A stretch of DNA of 64,000 bases from JAAEPI01 sp964352625 (GTDB lineage: Bacteria > Bacteroidota > Bacteroidia > Cytophagales > Cyclobacteriaceae), in the NCBI GenBank assembly GCA_964352625.1, contig CAYGSD010000006.1, forward strand, positions 62,001-126,000, written 5' to 3'. Shown here piece by piece: positions 7,259-15,046 of the stretch; the first letter of the stretch is position 1, and each line of letters starts with the position of its first letter. The position numbers were made by a program, and so were the translations under genes. The notes beneath the pieces were generated by a model, which was not told the DNA's origin, did no database searches, and saw nothing but the letters and a program-made list of their open reading frames with translations.

Positions 7259-8236
7259 ATGCTTTTAGACAATCACGGAAGAAAAATCAATTACCTGCGG
7301 CTGGCCGTGACAGATCGGTGCAACCTGCGCTGCTTCTATTGCATGCCGGAGAGTGGTATTCAGTATGTCAATCGCAAGGATTTACTCTCCTTTGAGGAAA
7401 TGTACCGAATGATCCGTGTGTTTAGCGAAATGGGCATTACCAAACTGCGCATTACCGGCGGAGAACCTTTCCTCAGAAATGGCATCATGGAGTTTTTGGA
7501 AAACGTATCTGGACTGGACGGCTTGGAAGAAATTCACCTCACCACGAATGGGACATTCACCCATGAGTACATCCCTCGACTTGAAAAAATGGGTGTCAAA
7601 TCCGTTAACCTAAGTTTGGATAGTGTGGACAAAGAGCGTTTCAAGGAAATCACCCGCCGAGACAAATTCGATCAGGTGATGGAAACCTATCAGGCACTTT
7701 TGGATTCTTCCATCAAGGTAAAAATCAATGCCGTGGTAATGGAAGGCCGCAATATTGAAGACATATACCCAATGGTGGAACTGGCGAAAGAGGACAATGT
7801 GGCCGTCCGTTTCATTGAAGAAATGCCGTTCAATGGAACCGAAGGTCAAGGAAACGCTACCTTCTGGCCGATGAAGAAAATCCTTTCACACATTCAGGAA
7901 AAGTATGAGGTTGAAAAATTGGAAGATCCTCCTTTCTCCACCTCGATGAATTATCAAATTCCGGGATTTAAAGGCACGTTCGGAATTATAGCAGCCTATA
8001 CGCGTACATTCTGTGGAACGTGTAATCGCATTCGTGTCACACCTCAAGGCCAGCTAAAGACCTGTCTTTACGACGATGGCGTGATGAGCATTCGGGATTT
8101 GATTCGTACTACGGACTCTGATGAAGAACTCCAACAGGCATTGCTAAAAGCTCTCGGGAATCGAGCAAAAGACGGATTTGAAGCCGAAGAGCGTAGAAGT
8201 AGCGTTTCAGAATCTATGGCAACCATTGGCGGCTGA
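7259..8236 (+). CDS. moaA: GTP 3',8-cyclase MoaA
   Basis: This 325-residue radical SAM enzyme performs the first step of molybdenum cofactor synthesis. The N-terminal cluster motif is C21-x3-C25-x2-C28 (CNLRCFYCMP), and the C-terminal 4Fe-4S cluster is bound by CGTCNRIR and KTCLY. The conserved double Gly at the C-terminus (ATIGG), which enters the active site, is intact. TITGGEP-type SAM contacts are seen as LRITGGEPFLR. The stop overlaps the moeA start in TGATG, indicating coupling. Confidence 0.96.
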   Translation: MLLDNHGRKINYLRLAVTDRCNLRCFYCMPESGIQYVNRKDLLSFEEMYRMIRVFSEMGITKLRITGGEPFLRNGIMEFLENVSGLDGLEEIHLTTNGTFTHEYIPRLEKMGVKSVNLSLDSVDKERFKEITRRDKFDQVMETYQALLDSSIKVKINAVVMEGRNIEDIYPMVELAKEDNVAVRFIEEMPFNGTEGQGNATFWPMKKILSHIQEKYEVEKLEDPPFSTSMNYQIPGFKGTFGIIAAYTRTFCGTCNRIRVTPQGQLKTCLYDDGVMSIRDLIRTTDSDEELQQALLKALGNRAKDGFEAEERRSSVSESMATIGG

Positions 8237-9432
8237 TGATCACGGTAGAAGAAGCCAACCAAATCGTCCTTTCCAATTGCATCGATTTTGGAATTGAGGA
8301 GATTCCTTTGTTCGAGGCGATGGGACGAATACTCAGAGAACCCATCGTTGCAGACCGTGATTTTCCGCCTTACGATCGTGTGACGATGGACGGCATTGCT
8401 ATTCGTTACCAGGATTTCCAAAGAGGACAAAGTCAATTTGAGGTAAAAGGAATGGCAGCAGCCGGCTCACCACAACAAAATTTTACTGAATCAGGCATTT
8501 GCACTGAAATCATGACCGGGGCTATCCTGCCCACCGGATTGGATACGGTGATTCGTTACGAGGATGTTGAAATAAGCGATGGAGTGGCAACCATCAATGT
8601 GGATGGGATCAGAGAAAAACAAAACATTCACTTCAAAGGCGAAGACAGAAAACAAGGTGATCAGATTCTAAGTCCTGGCAAAAGACTTTCATCAAGTGAA
8701 ATTGGAGTTTGCGCCACAGTTGGTAAATCAACGATTAAAGTAAGTCGTCTGCCAAAGGCCATAATCATTTCGACTGGAGATGAATTGGTGGAAATAGATG
8801 AGACACCATTAGCGCACCAGATCCGTCGGAGCAATGTGTATCGACTCCAAACCTCGCTAAAAAGCTATCAGATGGTGGTTGATGCGGATCATATCAATGA
8901 CGATTATGATATGATCACAGGGAGACTTGCAAGACATTTAGATACTTATGATGTGGTGCTTCTCAGCGGTGGCGTTTCGATGGGCAAGTTCGATTACCTA
9001 CCGAAAGCATTGGAAGCGCTTGGCGTTATGAAACTGTTTCATAAAATTAAACAGCGACCGGGTAAACCGTTCTGGTTAGGACGAAAAGATGACACGATGG
9101 TTTTTGCCTTTCCGGGTAATCCGGTCTCCTCGTTCATGTGTTCTCAGCGGTATTTCGTGCCTTGGCTTCACTCCTCCTTGAAGTCTGATCCAGAACCTCA
9201 ACCAAGGGCAGTCCTCACGGAGAATGTGCAGTTTGTATCTGACCTGACCTATTTCATTGTAGTGAAATTGAGTTACTCAGAAAGAGGCGAATTATTGGCG
9301 ACTCCTCTTCCCGGGCATGGTTCAGGCGACTTAGCCAATTTGGTGGATGGCGATGCATTTTTGGAATTGCCTAGCGAGCGAGATGAGTTCAAGAAAGGAG
9401 AGGCTTTTAGATTGATTGTGTATAGGAGTTAG
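8236..9432 (+). CDS. moeA: Molybdopterin molybdotransferase MoeA
   Basis: This 398-residue enzyme inserts molybdate into adenylylated molybdopterin. Recognisable parts are PPYDRVTMDGIAIRY near residue 55, EIMTGAILPTGLDTVIRYED, the MoCF-binding domain with ISTGDELVE and LLSGGVSMGKFDYL, and FAFPGNPVSSF. Length and order of domains are normal. It is coupled to moaA. The stop codon lies at the start of a short TAGGAGT direct repeat (three units, the last degenerate) at 9423-9443. Confidence 0.95.
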   Translation: MITVEEANQIVLSNCIDFGIEEIPLFEAMGRILREPIVADRDFPPYDRVTMDGIAIRYQDFQRGQSQFEVKGMAAAGSPQQNFTESGICTEIMTGAILPTGLDTVIRYEDVEISDGVATINVDGIREKQNIHFKGEDRKQGDQILSPGKRLSSSEIGVCATVGKSTIKVSRLPKAIIISTGDELVEIDETPLAHQIRRSNVYRLQTSLKSYQMVVDADHINDDYDMITGRLARHLDTYDVVLLSGGVSMGKFDYLPKALEALGVMKLFHKIKQRPGKPFWLGRKDDTMVFAFPGNPVSSFMCSQRYFVPWLHSSLKSDPEPQPRAVLTENVQFVSDLTYFIVVKLSYSERGELLATPLPGHGSGDLANLVDGDAFLELPSERDEFKKGEAFRLIVYRS

Positions 9433-9462
9433 GAGTTAGGAATTGGGAATTTCTGGTTATCA

Positions 9463-9520
9463 ACTATCGACTAAAAACTATCGACTATCGACTAAAAACT
9501 ATCAACTAAAAACTATCGAC
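9463..9520. repeat. Short tandem repeat between moeA and mocA
   Basis: The stretch is built from ACTATCGACTAAAA-type 14-mers (three copies, one with a G to A change) interspersed with 7-mer half units. The last unit contains the mocA stop codon (TAG at 9515-9513 on the complement). Such tandem words are common intergenic filler in Bacteroidota. Spacers are not unique, so this is not a CRISPR array. Confidence 0.8.
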
Positions 9521-10091
9521 CAATGTCCAAATACTGTTCATGAGTGTCCACATCCCTCAAAATGCCTTCATCATCCACCTCAAAGAGCCTTACTAATTCC
9601 TTGTTTGCTCGAACAACTCCTTTGCAGCCTTTAGGCTCTTTATGATTCAAAATGGCCTGTCTCAACGATGATGGAAAAATGACGGGATTTCCTTTTTGGC
9701 CTTGATAGGTAGGGACGACAATAGAATGACCATCGAATACCGAGATCAATTGACCGAGTGTTTCTGTTCGAATGAGAGGTAAATCTCCCAAGCTAATCAT
9801 CAACCCATTCTTTGGACTAGCAGCACTTACACCTGCCTGAATCGAACTGGTCATTCCTGATTTGTAATTCGCATTCTCAATCAGCCTAATCTTCAAATCA
9901 TCAAATTGGGCCAATCGGTCCATTGACAACTCACTCCCAACCAGAATGATCTCGTCAACAGCACTCTGTGAAACTCCTTCGATTACCCACTCAATGATCG
10001 GTTTGCCTTTTAGGTCAAGGAAAAGCTTATTGGTTTCTCCCATTCGAGCAGATGTGCCTGCGGCAAGGATGATGGCGGTGACTTTAGCCAT
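9513..10091 (-). CDS. mocA: Molybdenum cofactor cytidylyltransferase (MocA-like)
   Basis: The 192-residue nucleotidyltransferase begins TAIILAAGTSARMGETNKL, the NTP-binding loop of the MobA/MocA superfamily, and has SLGDLPLIR, the metal-binding acidic motif, near residue 100. GNPVIFP near residue 133 and a central Lys pair fit MocA, which attaches CMP to the cofactor for enzymes of the xanthine dehydrogenase family. It overlaps the following mobA-like gene by 8 bp. The presence of xdhC nearby supports the cytidylyl form. The exact nucleotide preference is inferred. Confidence 0.82.
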   Translation of the reverse strand: MAKVTAIILAAGTSARMGETNKLFLDLKGKPIIEWVIEGVSQSAVDEIILVGSELSMDRLAQFDDLKIRLIENANYKSGMTSSIQAGVSAASPKNGLMISLGDLPLIRTETLGQLISVFDGHSIVVPTYQGQKGNPVIFPSSLRQAILNHKEPKGCKGVVRANKELVRLFEVDDEGILRDVDTHEQYLDIGR

Positions 10092-11184
10092 TGATCTTAT
10101 CCATCAGTTCCGTTCGTTCCTCAGGCGTATTTGCATTTCGAAGAATAGTCGAATCTTCCAAATGCAATTCATGAGTATCACTGTTAATTAGCACCTTACG
10201 AGGACAGGAATAACCCTGCGAAAGGAAAGACAATAAACGCGGATAGGCTCTTGGTTCCCAGATAGTTATGAGTGGTTCGGGGAAATTAGTTTCGGGGTTA
10301 TGAAAGCAGGTAGCCAGTTTGGATGGATTACGGTTTTCCACCAGCTGTTTAAGAGTGACTTTATCCAGTAATGGAATATCAGTTGCCACCACTAACCAGG
10401 CCGCATTAGGGTCAGACTGGAAGGCGGATAGAATGCCTCCATATGGTCCCAAGCCAACAAACTTATCGGTAATCACCGGTCGTGATTCCGAACCATCGTC
10501 CTCTTGTTTGGAGAAATACACTTCCTGGCAAAATTCAGCAAGCAGGTCAGCTGTGTACTCCTTCTGAGGTTTGCCGTGATAGTTTAAGTTGCCCTTGTCC
10601 TGCCCCATTCGTTGGCTCTTTCCACCTGCCAACACCAAGCCTTTGATCACAGGAGTCTGCACTTGAGTTCTTATGACCTGAGCTACTTGACTTAACTCAG
10701 AAATCTTCGCAACAGGAACTTCTGTGTACTCAGCCTTCAGGTAATCATGAATCTGAGTCTCTCCCTCATCAAGTACAAATAGCAGCACATCCGTCAAGCG
10801 ATCCAGCTTCTTTTCGAGTGATTCCTTCTTCAGGGCATTGATCAGTACAATCTGCTTTTCTGCTTTGAAGTGGTTTCCATTGACAAGCGTGATGTCGGCA
10901 TCATTAAACAACCACCGAAACGAGTATTCGATATTGGGATCATCAAAATTGAGCTGATGGTGCCCGATCTTATCGGTGTACTGTCGTTCGAACTTCTTCG
11001 ACTCTCCGTCACTTCCATGATCAGCATCTACGTATCCTACCTTGTATACAGAAAACTCCTCAATTAGCTTACTCGCAAGCTCCTGAATAACACCACAGGG
11101 CGCTCCTATAAATGCAATCTCATTTCGGTGAAACCGACCTCCTATAGGTTTGGTGAGATTTGTATGCTTCTGATGTTTTTTCAC
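10084..11184 (-). CDS. mobA: MobA-like guanylyltransferase with an N-terminal extra domain
   Basis: The last 190 residues form a MobA domain: GLVLAGGKSQRMGQDKG near residue 180, GLGPYGGILSAF, VATDIPLLD and PEPLITIWEP. The first 170 residues form a separate domain beginning IAFIGAPCGVIQELASKLI. This has the layout of a MobB-type P-loop fold but lacks the GKT/S of a Walker A motif. The start codon is GTG at 11184. MobA attaches GMP to the cofactor; together with MocA this suggests that two cofactor forms are made. The N-terminal domain assignment is tentative. Confidence 0.78.
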   Translation of the reverse strand: MKKHQKHTNLTKPIGGRFHRNEIAFIGAPCGVIQELASKLIEEFSVYKVGYVDADHGSDGESKKFERQYTDKIGHHQLNFDDPNIEYSFRWLFNDADITLVNGNHFKAEKQIVLINALKKESLEKKLDRLTDVLLFVLDEGETQIHDYLKAEYTEVPVAKISELSQVAQVIRTQVQTPVIKGLVLAGGKSQRMGQDKGNLNYHGKPQKEYTADLLAEFCQEVYFSKQEDDGSESRPVITDKFVGLGPYGGILSAFQSDPNAAWLVVATDIPLLDKVTLKQLVENRNPSKLATCFHNPETNFPEPLITIWEPRAYPRLLSFLSQGYSCPRKVLINSDTHELHLEDSTILRNANTPEERTELMDKING

Positions 11185-11220
11185 TCCGTTTTCAATTTGA
11201 CTGGTCTTTTATTGGTACAT

Positions 11221-11245
11221 AGTACAAGTCCAAATACCTTGTACT
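11221..11245. repeat. Inverted repeat between moaC and the mobA gene
   Basis: AGTACAAG and CTTGTACT form a perfect 8-bp stem around a 9-base loop, ending at the first base of the moaC stop triplet. There is no T-tract on either strand, so it may be an RNA-processing or stability hairpin between two cotranscribed genes rather than a terminator. Confidence 0.4.
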
Positions 11246-11724
11246 CAAATCCGATTGAAGTCGGATTTGCCCCCTTTCTTCTCCATCAGCTTCGTTTCCT
11301 TAATCACAATGTTATGCGAAAAGCCTTTGCACATATCGTAGATCGTCAATGCCGCCACGCTCGCTCCTGTTAGTGCTTCCATCTCCACCCCTGTTTTACT
11401 AACCACCTTAGCCGTACAGAGGATTTCCACCTGCTTTTGTTTATTGATTCGAATATCCACTGTGCATTTATCCAACCCAATCGGGTGACAAAGCGGAATC
11501 AGCTCACTGGTTTTCTTTGCCGCCATGATTCCAGCCAATATAGCTGTTTGGAACACAGGCCCCTTCTTCGTATGAATTTCATCGTTCTCCAAACGAGCCA
11601 CAATTTCATCGTCTAAGACAACAAGCGTTTGGGCGGTCGCAGTTCGCACAGTCACATTTTTTACCGACACGTCGACCATGGTCGGGTCGCCGGATTTATT
11701 GAGATGGGAGAATTCTTTTTCCAT
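11245..11724 (-). CDS. moaC: Cyclic pyranopterin monophosphate synthase MoaC
   Basis: The 159-residue protein has the MoaC signatures MVDVSVKNVTVRTATA at the N-terminus, GIMAAKKTSELIPLCHPIGL with the catalytic His/Cys region, and GVEMEALTGASVAALTIYDMCKG near the C-terminus with an active-site Lys at KGF. It acts with MoaA in the first step. The first 33 codons lie in a 197-bp block that is repeated at 12518-12714, so a second, cut-off copy of the moaC start exists 891 bp away. Confidence 0.95.
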   Translation of the reverse strand: MEKEFSHLNKSGDPTMVDVSVKNVTVRTATAQTLVVLDDEIVARLENDEIHTKKGPVFQTAILAGIMAAKKTSELIPLCHPIGLDKCTVDIRINKQKQVEILCTAKVVSKTGVEMEALTGASVAALTIYDMCKGFSHNIVIKETKLMEKKGGKSDFNRI

Positions 11725-11823
11725 ATTCTAACTTACATATTCTCTCATGAAACTATGTTAGCTCTGTATACTAACTTTCAATAATGTCTCTCTCCAACGA
11801 CGAAAAAATCCGATACGCCCGAC
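11627..11823. repeat. 197-bp direct repeat, left copy
   Basis: It contains the first third of moaC, the 59-bp moaC/moeB intergenic region and the first 13 codons of moeB. It is repeated at 12518-12714 with an offset of exactly 891 bp and only three mismatches. The two copies flank the transposase unit at 11824-12517. Confidence 0.92.
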
Positions 11824-11837
11824 TCCCGCTATCCTGA
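11784..11837 (+). pseudogene. Cut-off copy of the moeB start
   Basis: Thirteen codons identical to the moeB N-terminus (MSLSNDEKIRYAR) are followed by four unrelated codons and a TGA inside the left hairpin of the transposase unit. It is the leftover made by the duplication. The working moeB starts at 12675. Confidence 0.85.
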
Positions 11838-11851
11838 GTTTGCAACTCAGG
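11833..11851. repeat. Left hairpin of the RAYT unit
   Basis: CCTGAGTT-TGC-AACTCAGG forms a perfect 8-bp stem with a three-base loop. It shares the stem with the hairpin at 12446-12468 and is the probable recognition structure of the transposase on its downstream side. Confidence 0.8.
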
Positions 11852-11857
11852 GTCACT

Positions 11858-12409
11858 TCATTCCAAATACAAAATATCCAGCAAACCCTTACTCCCTGCA
11901 TAGTCTCTGGCACTTGAATATCGATAATCCTCCGGTTCGTCCACCATACCTGCCTCCACTGGATTAAAATGCAAATACTTCAACTTTTCGTCAGTAAATG
12001 AATTGGAAAACAACTCCTTAGGTTGATTATCCTGTCTCCAAAATTGAAAGGTCTGATTTCTCGAATTCGCCTCTCCTGCCTGTTCAAATATCTTTAACAT
12101 CCAATCTCTTCGACTTTCTCCTGGATTCTCTTTGATTGCCTGAATAATGCTCTTGGATGTATGCTTTTTGAAATCCCTCAGAATATCACTTAAACCACCG
12201 CTCGCTGAAGATGCTATCAAATGAACATGGTTGCTCATGACACACCATGCATATAATTCAAGTCCTTTTTCCCTCTGGCAATAACGCAATGAATCAACAA
12301 CAATATCCGCATACTGGCTTCTCGTGAAGACGTCAACCCATTCCACCACGGCAAATGTCATGAAATGAATGCCTTCCTTGTTTCGAATCTTGTAGCCTCC
12401 AATTGACAT
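11858..12409 (-). CDS. REP-associated tyrosine transposase (Y1, IS200-like)
   Basis: The 183-residue protein has the HUH motif in CVMSNHVHLIASS near residue 63 and the catalytic Tyr helix in KYLHFNPVEAGMV near residue 150, followed by YRYSSARDYAG, all typical of RAYT enzymes. These single-strand nucleases act on short hairpins. Length is normal, there is no frameshift, and both catalytic motifs are intact, so it may be active. It is bordered by two matching hairpins. Confidence 0.92.
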   Translation of the reverse strand: MSIGGYKIRNKEGIHFMTFAVVEWVDVFTRSQYADIVVDSLRYCQREKGLELYAWCVMSNHVHLIASSASGGLSDILRDFKKHTSKSIIQAIKENPGESRRDWMLKIFEQAGEANSRNQTFQFWRQDNQPKELFSNSFTDEKLKYLHFNPVEAGMVDEPEDYRYSSARDYAGSKGLLDILYLE

Positions 12410-12445
12410 TAAGGAAAATTAGAAGAATTTTATCTTATATGGAAT

Positions 12446-12468
12446 GTCCTGAGTTACAAACTCAGGAC
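12446..12468. repeat. Right hairpin of the RAYT unit
   Basis: GTCCTGAGTT-ACA-AACTCAGGAC forms a perfect 10-bp stem with a three-base loop. The inner eight pairs equal those of the left hairpin. It lies 37 bp upstream of the transposase start. Confidence 0.82.
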
Positions 12469-12517
12469 AGCTTTAGACAGCTCTTTACTTCTTCGATAAA
12501 CTACGGATAGCTAGGGG

Positions 12518-12615
12518 GTTTGGGCGGTTGCAGTTCGCACAGTCACATTTTTTACCGACATGTCGACCATGGTCGGGTCGCCGGATTTATTGAGATGGGA
12601 GAATTCCTTTTCCAT
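12518..12615 (-). pseudogene. Orphan 5' fragment of moaC
   Basis: It encodes the first 32 codons of MoaC (start codon at 12615) with one amino-acid change, then runs into sequence of the transposase unit with no MoaC continuation. It is not expected to be functional. Confidence 0.85.
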
Positions 12616-12714
12616 ATTCTAACTTACATATTCTCTCATGAAACTATGTTAGCTCTGTATACTAACTTTCAATAATGTCTCTCTCCAACGACGAAAAAAT
12701 CCGATACGCCCGAC
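12518..12714. repeat. 197-bp direct repeat, right copy
   Basis: Second copy of the block at 11627-11823. The three differences all fall in the moaC part: two are silent and one would change Val to Met in this orphan copy. It provides the promoter region and first codons of the intact moeB gene. Confidence 0.92.
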
Positions 12715-13799
12715 ACCTGAGTCTTCCTGATTTTGGTTTGGAGTCTCAGGAAAAACTGAAGCAGGCGAAAGTGTTGGTTGTTGGCACGGGTGGTCTAGGA
12801 GCTCCATTGCTTCAGTACCTGACTGCAGCAGGGGTCGGAACCATCGGTGTGGTGGATTTTGATGTAGTGGATGCAAGCAATCTACAGCGACAGGTGCTGT
12901 TTGACACAAGTGACATTGGTAAACCAAAAACAACCACAGCCATCGCTAAGCTCAAAGATCAGAACCCACACGTTGAATTCGTCGAGCATCCTATCAAACT
13001 TGATTCTTCCAATGCATTGGACCTCATCAAATCCTACGATCTGGTGGCCGACGGCACGGACAACTTCCCCACACGCTATTTGGTCAATGACGCTTGTGTG
13101 CTCGCGGGTAAGCCTTTGATATACGGCTCCATTTTACAGTACGAGGGTCAGGTGAGTGTTTTCAACTATCTGGGCGGCCCGAATTACCGTGACCTCTTTC
13201 CTACTCCACCGCCCGCCGGAATGATCCCAAGCTGTGCAGAAGGTGGCGTACTCGGTGTACTGCCTGGAATTATTGGTTCATTGCAAGCCAATGAAGTGAT
13301 CAAGGTGATAACCGGAAATGGAGACACGCTTTCAGGGCGATTGTTTTTGTTCGATGCATTGAATGTCACCTCTCGCACTATCAACATCCAAAAAGATTCT
13401 AAAAATCCGCTAACCGGAGACGAGCCATCACTTTTCGAACTCATAGATTATGAACAATTTTGCGGGACAACATTACCCGACCCAATGGAAATAATTTCAG
13501 TTCAAGAATTGAAAAGCTGGCAGGAGGCCGACAAAGATTTTCTACTGCTGGACGTGCGCGAGTCCTATGAGTTTGATGTGAGTAACCTGAATTGCGAAAA
13601 CATTTCGCTGTACGATCTCCCTACAAAACATCAAGACTTGCCTAAGGATAAGCCCATCGTTTTGTACTGCAAATCAGGTGCTCGTTCGGCCAAGGCCTTT
13701 AAAGTTTTGAGGAATGCAGGATTCACCAACCAGCTAAGTTTGGAGGGCGGCATCTCGGCATGGTGTGCAGCGTACGACCCTGAGCTTATCGTTCTTTAA
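12675..13799 (+). CDS. moeB: MoeB-type adenylyltransferase fused to rhodanese
   Basis: The 374-residue protein activates the MoaD C-terminus. The ThiF-like domain (residues 1-255) has VVGTGGLGAPLLQYL for ATP, the Arg finger region NLQRQVLFD and the conserved C187 in PSCAEGG. The rhodanese domain (275-374) has active Cys C332 in YCKSGARS, as in MoeZ and MOCS3, and probably takes sulfur from SufS/SufU. Both zinc-binding CxxC pairs of classical MoeB are missing: the first reads NYRD (170-173) and the second NPLT (244-247). Its end overlaps xdhC by 14 bp tail to tail. Confidence 0.93.
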   Translation: MSLSNDEKIRYARHLSLPDFGLESQEKLKQAKVLVVGTGGLGAPLLQYLTAAGVGTIGVVDFDVVDASNLQRQVLFDTSDIGKPKTTTAIAKLKDQNPHVEFVEHPIKLDSSNALDLIKSYDLVADGTDNFPTRYLVNDACVLAGKPLIYGSILQYEGQVSVFNYLGGPNYRDLFPTPPPAGMIPSCAEGGVLGVLPGIIGSLQANEVIKVITGNGDTLSGRLFLFDALNVTSRTINIQKDSKNPLTGDEPSLFELIDYEQFCGTTLPDPMEIISVQELKSWQEADKDFLLLDVRESYEFDVSNLNCENISLYDLPTKHQDLPKDKPIVLYCKSGARSAKAFKVLRNAGFTNQLSLEGGISAWCAAYDPELIVL

Positions 13800-14823
13800 G
13801 AAATTCTCTCTGATACTGATTCTTCACTTTCACAATTTGACTAATGATCGCCAGAGCAATTTCCTTGGCCGTAATTGAATGAATGGGCTCACCAATAGGC
13901 CCATGGATACGGTCAACCGTTTTCTCAGAATACCCTTGCTCGATTAGTTTTTTTCTGCGCCTTTCATGCCTCTTGCGACTGCCCAACGCGCCGATATAGC
14001 CAACCTCTGTTTTCAACAAATATTCAATGGCATTGTCGTCCACTTTCGGGTCGTGACTGAGAATCGCACAATACGTGTAATTATCCATCGGAAATCTGTC
14101 CAATACCTCCGAAGGATAATCAGTCAAAATTTGTGAAGGTGGACTTTGGAAAACCGTATTTTTTGTGAAAAAACCACGAGGGTCGATTACCACTGTTTCA
14201 AATCCAAAATCATTGGCAAGTGCCACCAAATCCGCCGTGATGTGCGCCGCACCAATGACCAGAAGTATGGGCTTGCGCGGGAATAGATGAATGAAATACG
14301 AAACACCATCCTTTTCGATAACCTTGTGGGCTCTCTGTTCATAAGCCTCCTCCACTTCGTTCCAAAAATTGAGCGGAGCTCCTACCGTCCCTTTGTTGTT
14401 AAAAGTGAACAGCGTGTTTGCGCAAGAGCCATCATCGAGCGTTGTAACCAGTGCGCATGCGCTATTAGAACGGAGATTTGATTTAAGACATGTCCATAAA
14501 TCATCAGTGAAATCGATGGTCTGCAAAAAGGTGAATATGCCACCTCCGCACGGGAGACCAACTGACCATGCTTCTTCGTCCGAGACCCCAAATCCTACAT
14601 TCAGGGATTCCTTGTCACCTCCGAAAATCTCAAAGGATTTCTTGACCACTTCTCCCTCTACGCACCCACCACTCACTGATCCAAGTATGCTTCCCTCTTC
14701 ATTCACCAACATCACCGATCCAATCGGACGTGGCGAAGAGCCTTTCGCTTTGATCACCCTTGCAAGCAGGATTTTTTTGCCGGACTCAGCCCAGGATTCA
14801 AGCGTGTCTAAGTATTCAAGCAT
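13786..14823 (-). CDS. xdhC: XdhC/CoxI-family cofactor maturation protein
   Basis: The 345-residue protein has the N-terminal XdhC region with KAKGSSPRPIGSVMLV and GSVSGGCVEGEVV, the GLPCGGGIFTFLQ motif, and a C-terminal Rossmann domain with VIGAAHITADLVALA and GYIGALGSRKRHERR. XdhC proteins bind the finished cofactor and help its sulfuration and insertion into xanthine dehydrogenase-type enzymes. No target enzyme is encoded in this window, so it must lie elsewhere. Confidence 0.9.
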   Translation of the reverse strand: MLEYLDTLESWAESGKKILLARVIKAKGSSPRPIGSVMLVNEEGSILGSVSGGCVEGEVVKKSFEIFGGDKESLNVGFGVSDEEAWSVGLPCGGGIFTFLQTIDFTDDLWTCLKSNLRSNSACALVTTLDDGSCANTLFTFNNKGTVGAPLNFWNEVEEAYEQRAHKVIEKDGVSYFIHLFPRKPILLVIGAAHITADLVALANDFGFETVVIDPRGFFTKNTVFQSPPSQILTDYPSEVLDRFPMDNYTYCAILSHDPKVDDNAIEYLLKTEVGYIGALGSRKRHERRRKKLIEQGYSEKTVDRIHGPIGEPIHSITAKEIALAIISQIVKVKNQYQREFLKER

Positions 14824-14880
14824 GGTGGCAATTTACGGCAAGAGATGAAATTAAATAAGTTGGGATATGACTACTTGAAA

Positions 14881-15012
14881 ACACCCCTATAATCCCCTCA
14901 AGGGGATAATTTCCACTTAAAACGTTTTTACTATAAAAAGTAAAAATAGCTATTTGCTAGAGGTTGTTTTAAAGGGGTATTCCTCCCTTGAGGGAGGTTA
15001 GGAGGATATTTC
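14881..15012. repeat. Stacked-hairpin intergenic repeat
   Basis: Three hairpins stand in a row: ATCCCCT-CA-AGGGGAT at 14892-14907, TTTTTACT with AGTAAAAA at 14925-14946, and CCTCCCT-TG-AGGGAGG at 14982-14997. The two outer arms are also imperfect inverted copies of each other. There is no coding potential. It occupies most of the gap between xdhC and the tauE gene and resembles short mobile palindromes of this phylum. Confidence 0.6.
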
Positions 15013-15046
15013 ATGCTTCCGAAACTTATCGCCAATACGGATCACC

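Larger units (their letters stand above)
11824..12517. mobile_element. REP-type tyrosine transposase (RAYT) unit
   Basis: This 694-bp insertion holds one transposase gene on the minus strand and a matching hairpin at each side (11833-11851 and 12446-12468), both with the stem CCTGAGTT/AACTCAGG and a three-base loop. It lies between two 197-bp direct copies of the moaC/moeB start region. Removing it with one copy restores a simple divergent moaC-moeB pair. No short target duplication or terminal inverted repeat of a DDE element is present. Confidence 0.85.

Noticed and set aside
9463..9520. Possible CRISPR-like array
   Set aside because: Units are 7 or 14 bases with no unique spacers; it is a simple tandem word.
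11185..11250. A molybdenum cofactor riboswitch upstream of the mobA gene
   Set aside because: Only one simple hairpin is seen, without the multi-stem layout of that riboswitch class.
12675..12714. Possibility that the 197-bp repeat is a mobile element itself
   Set aside because: It consists of the starts of two genes and their intergenic region, without ends of its own, so it is a duplication of host sequence.
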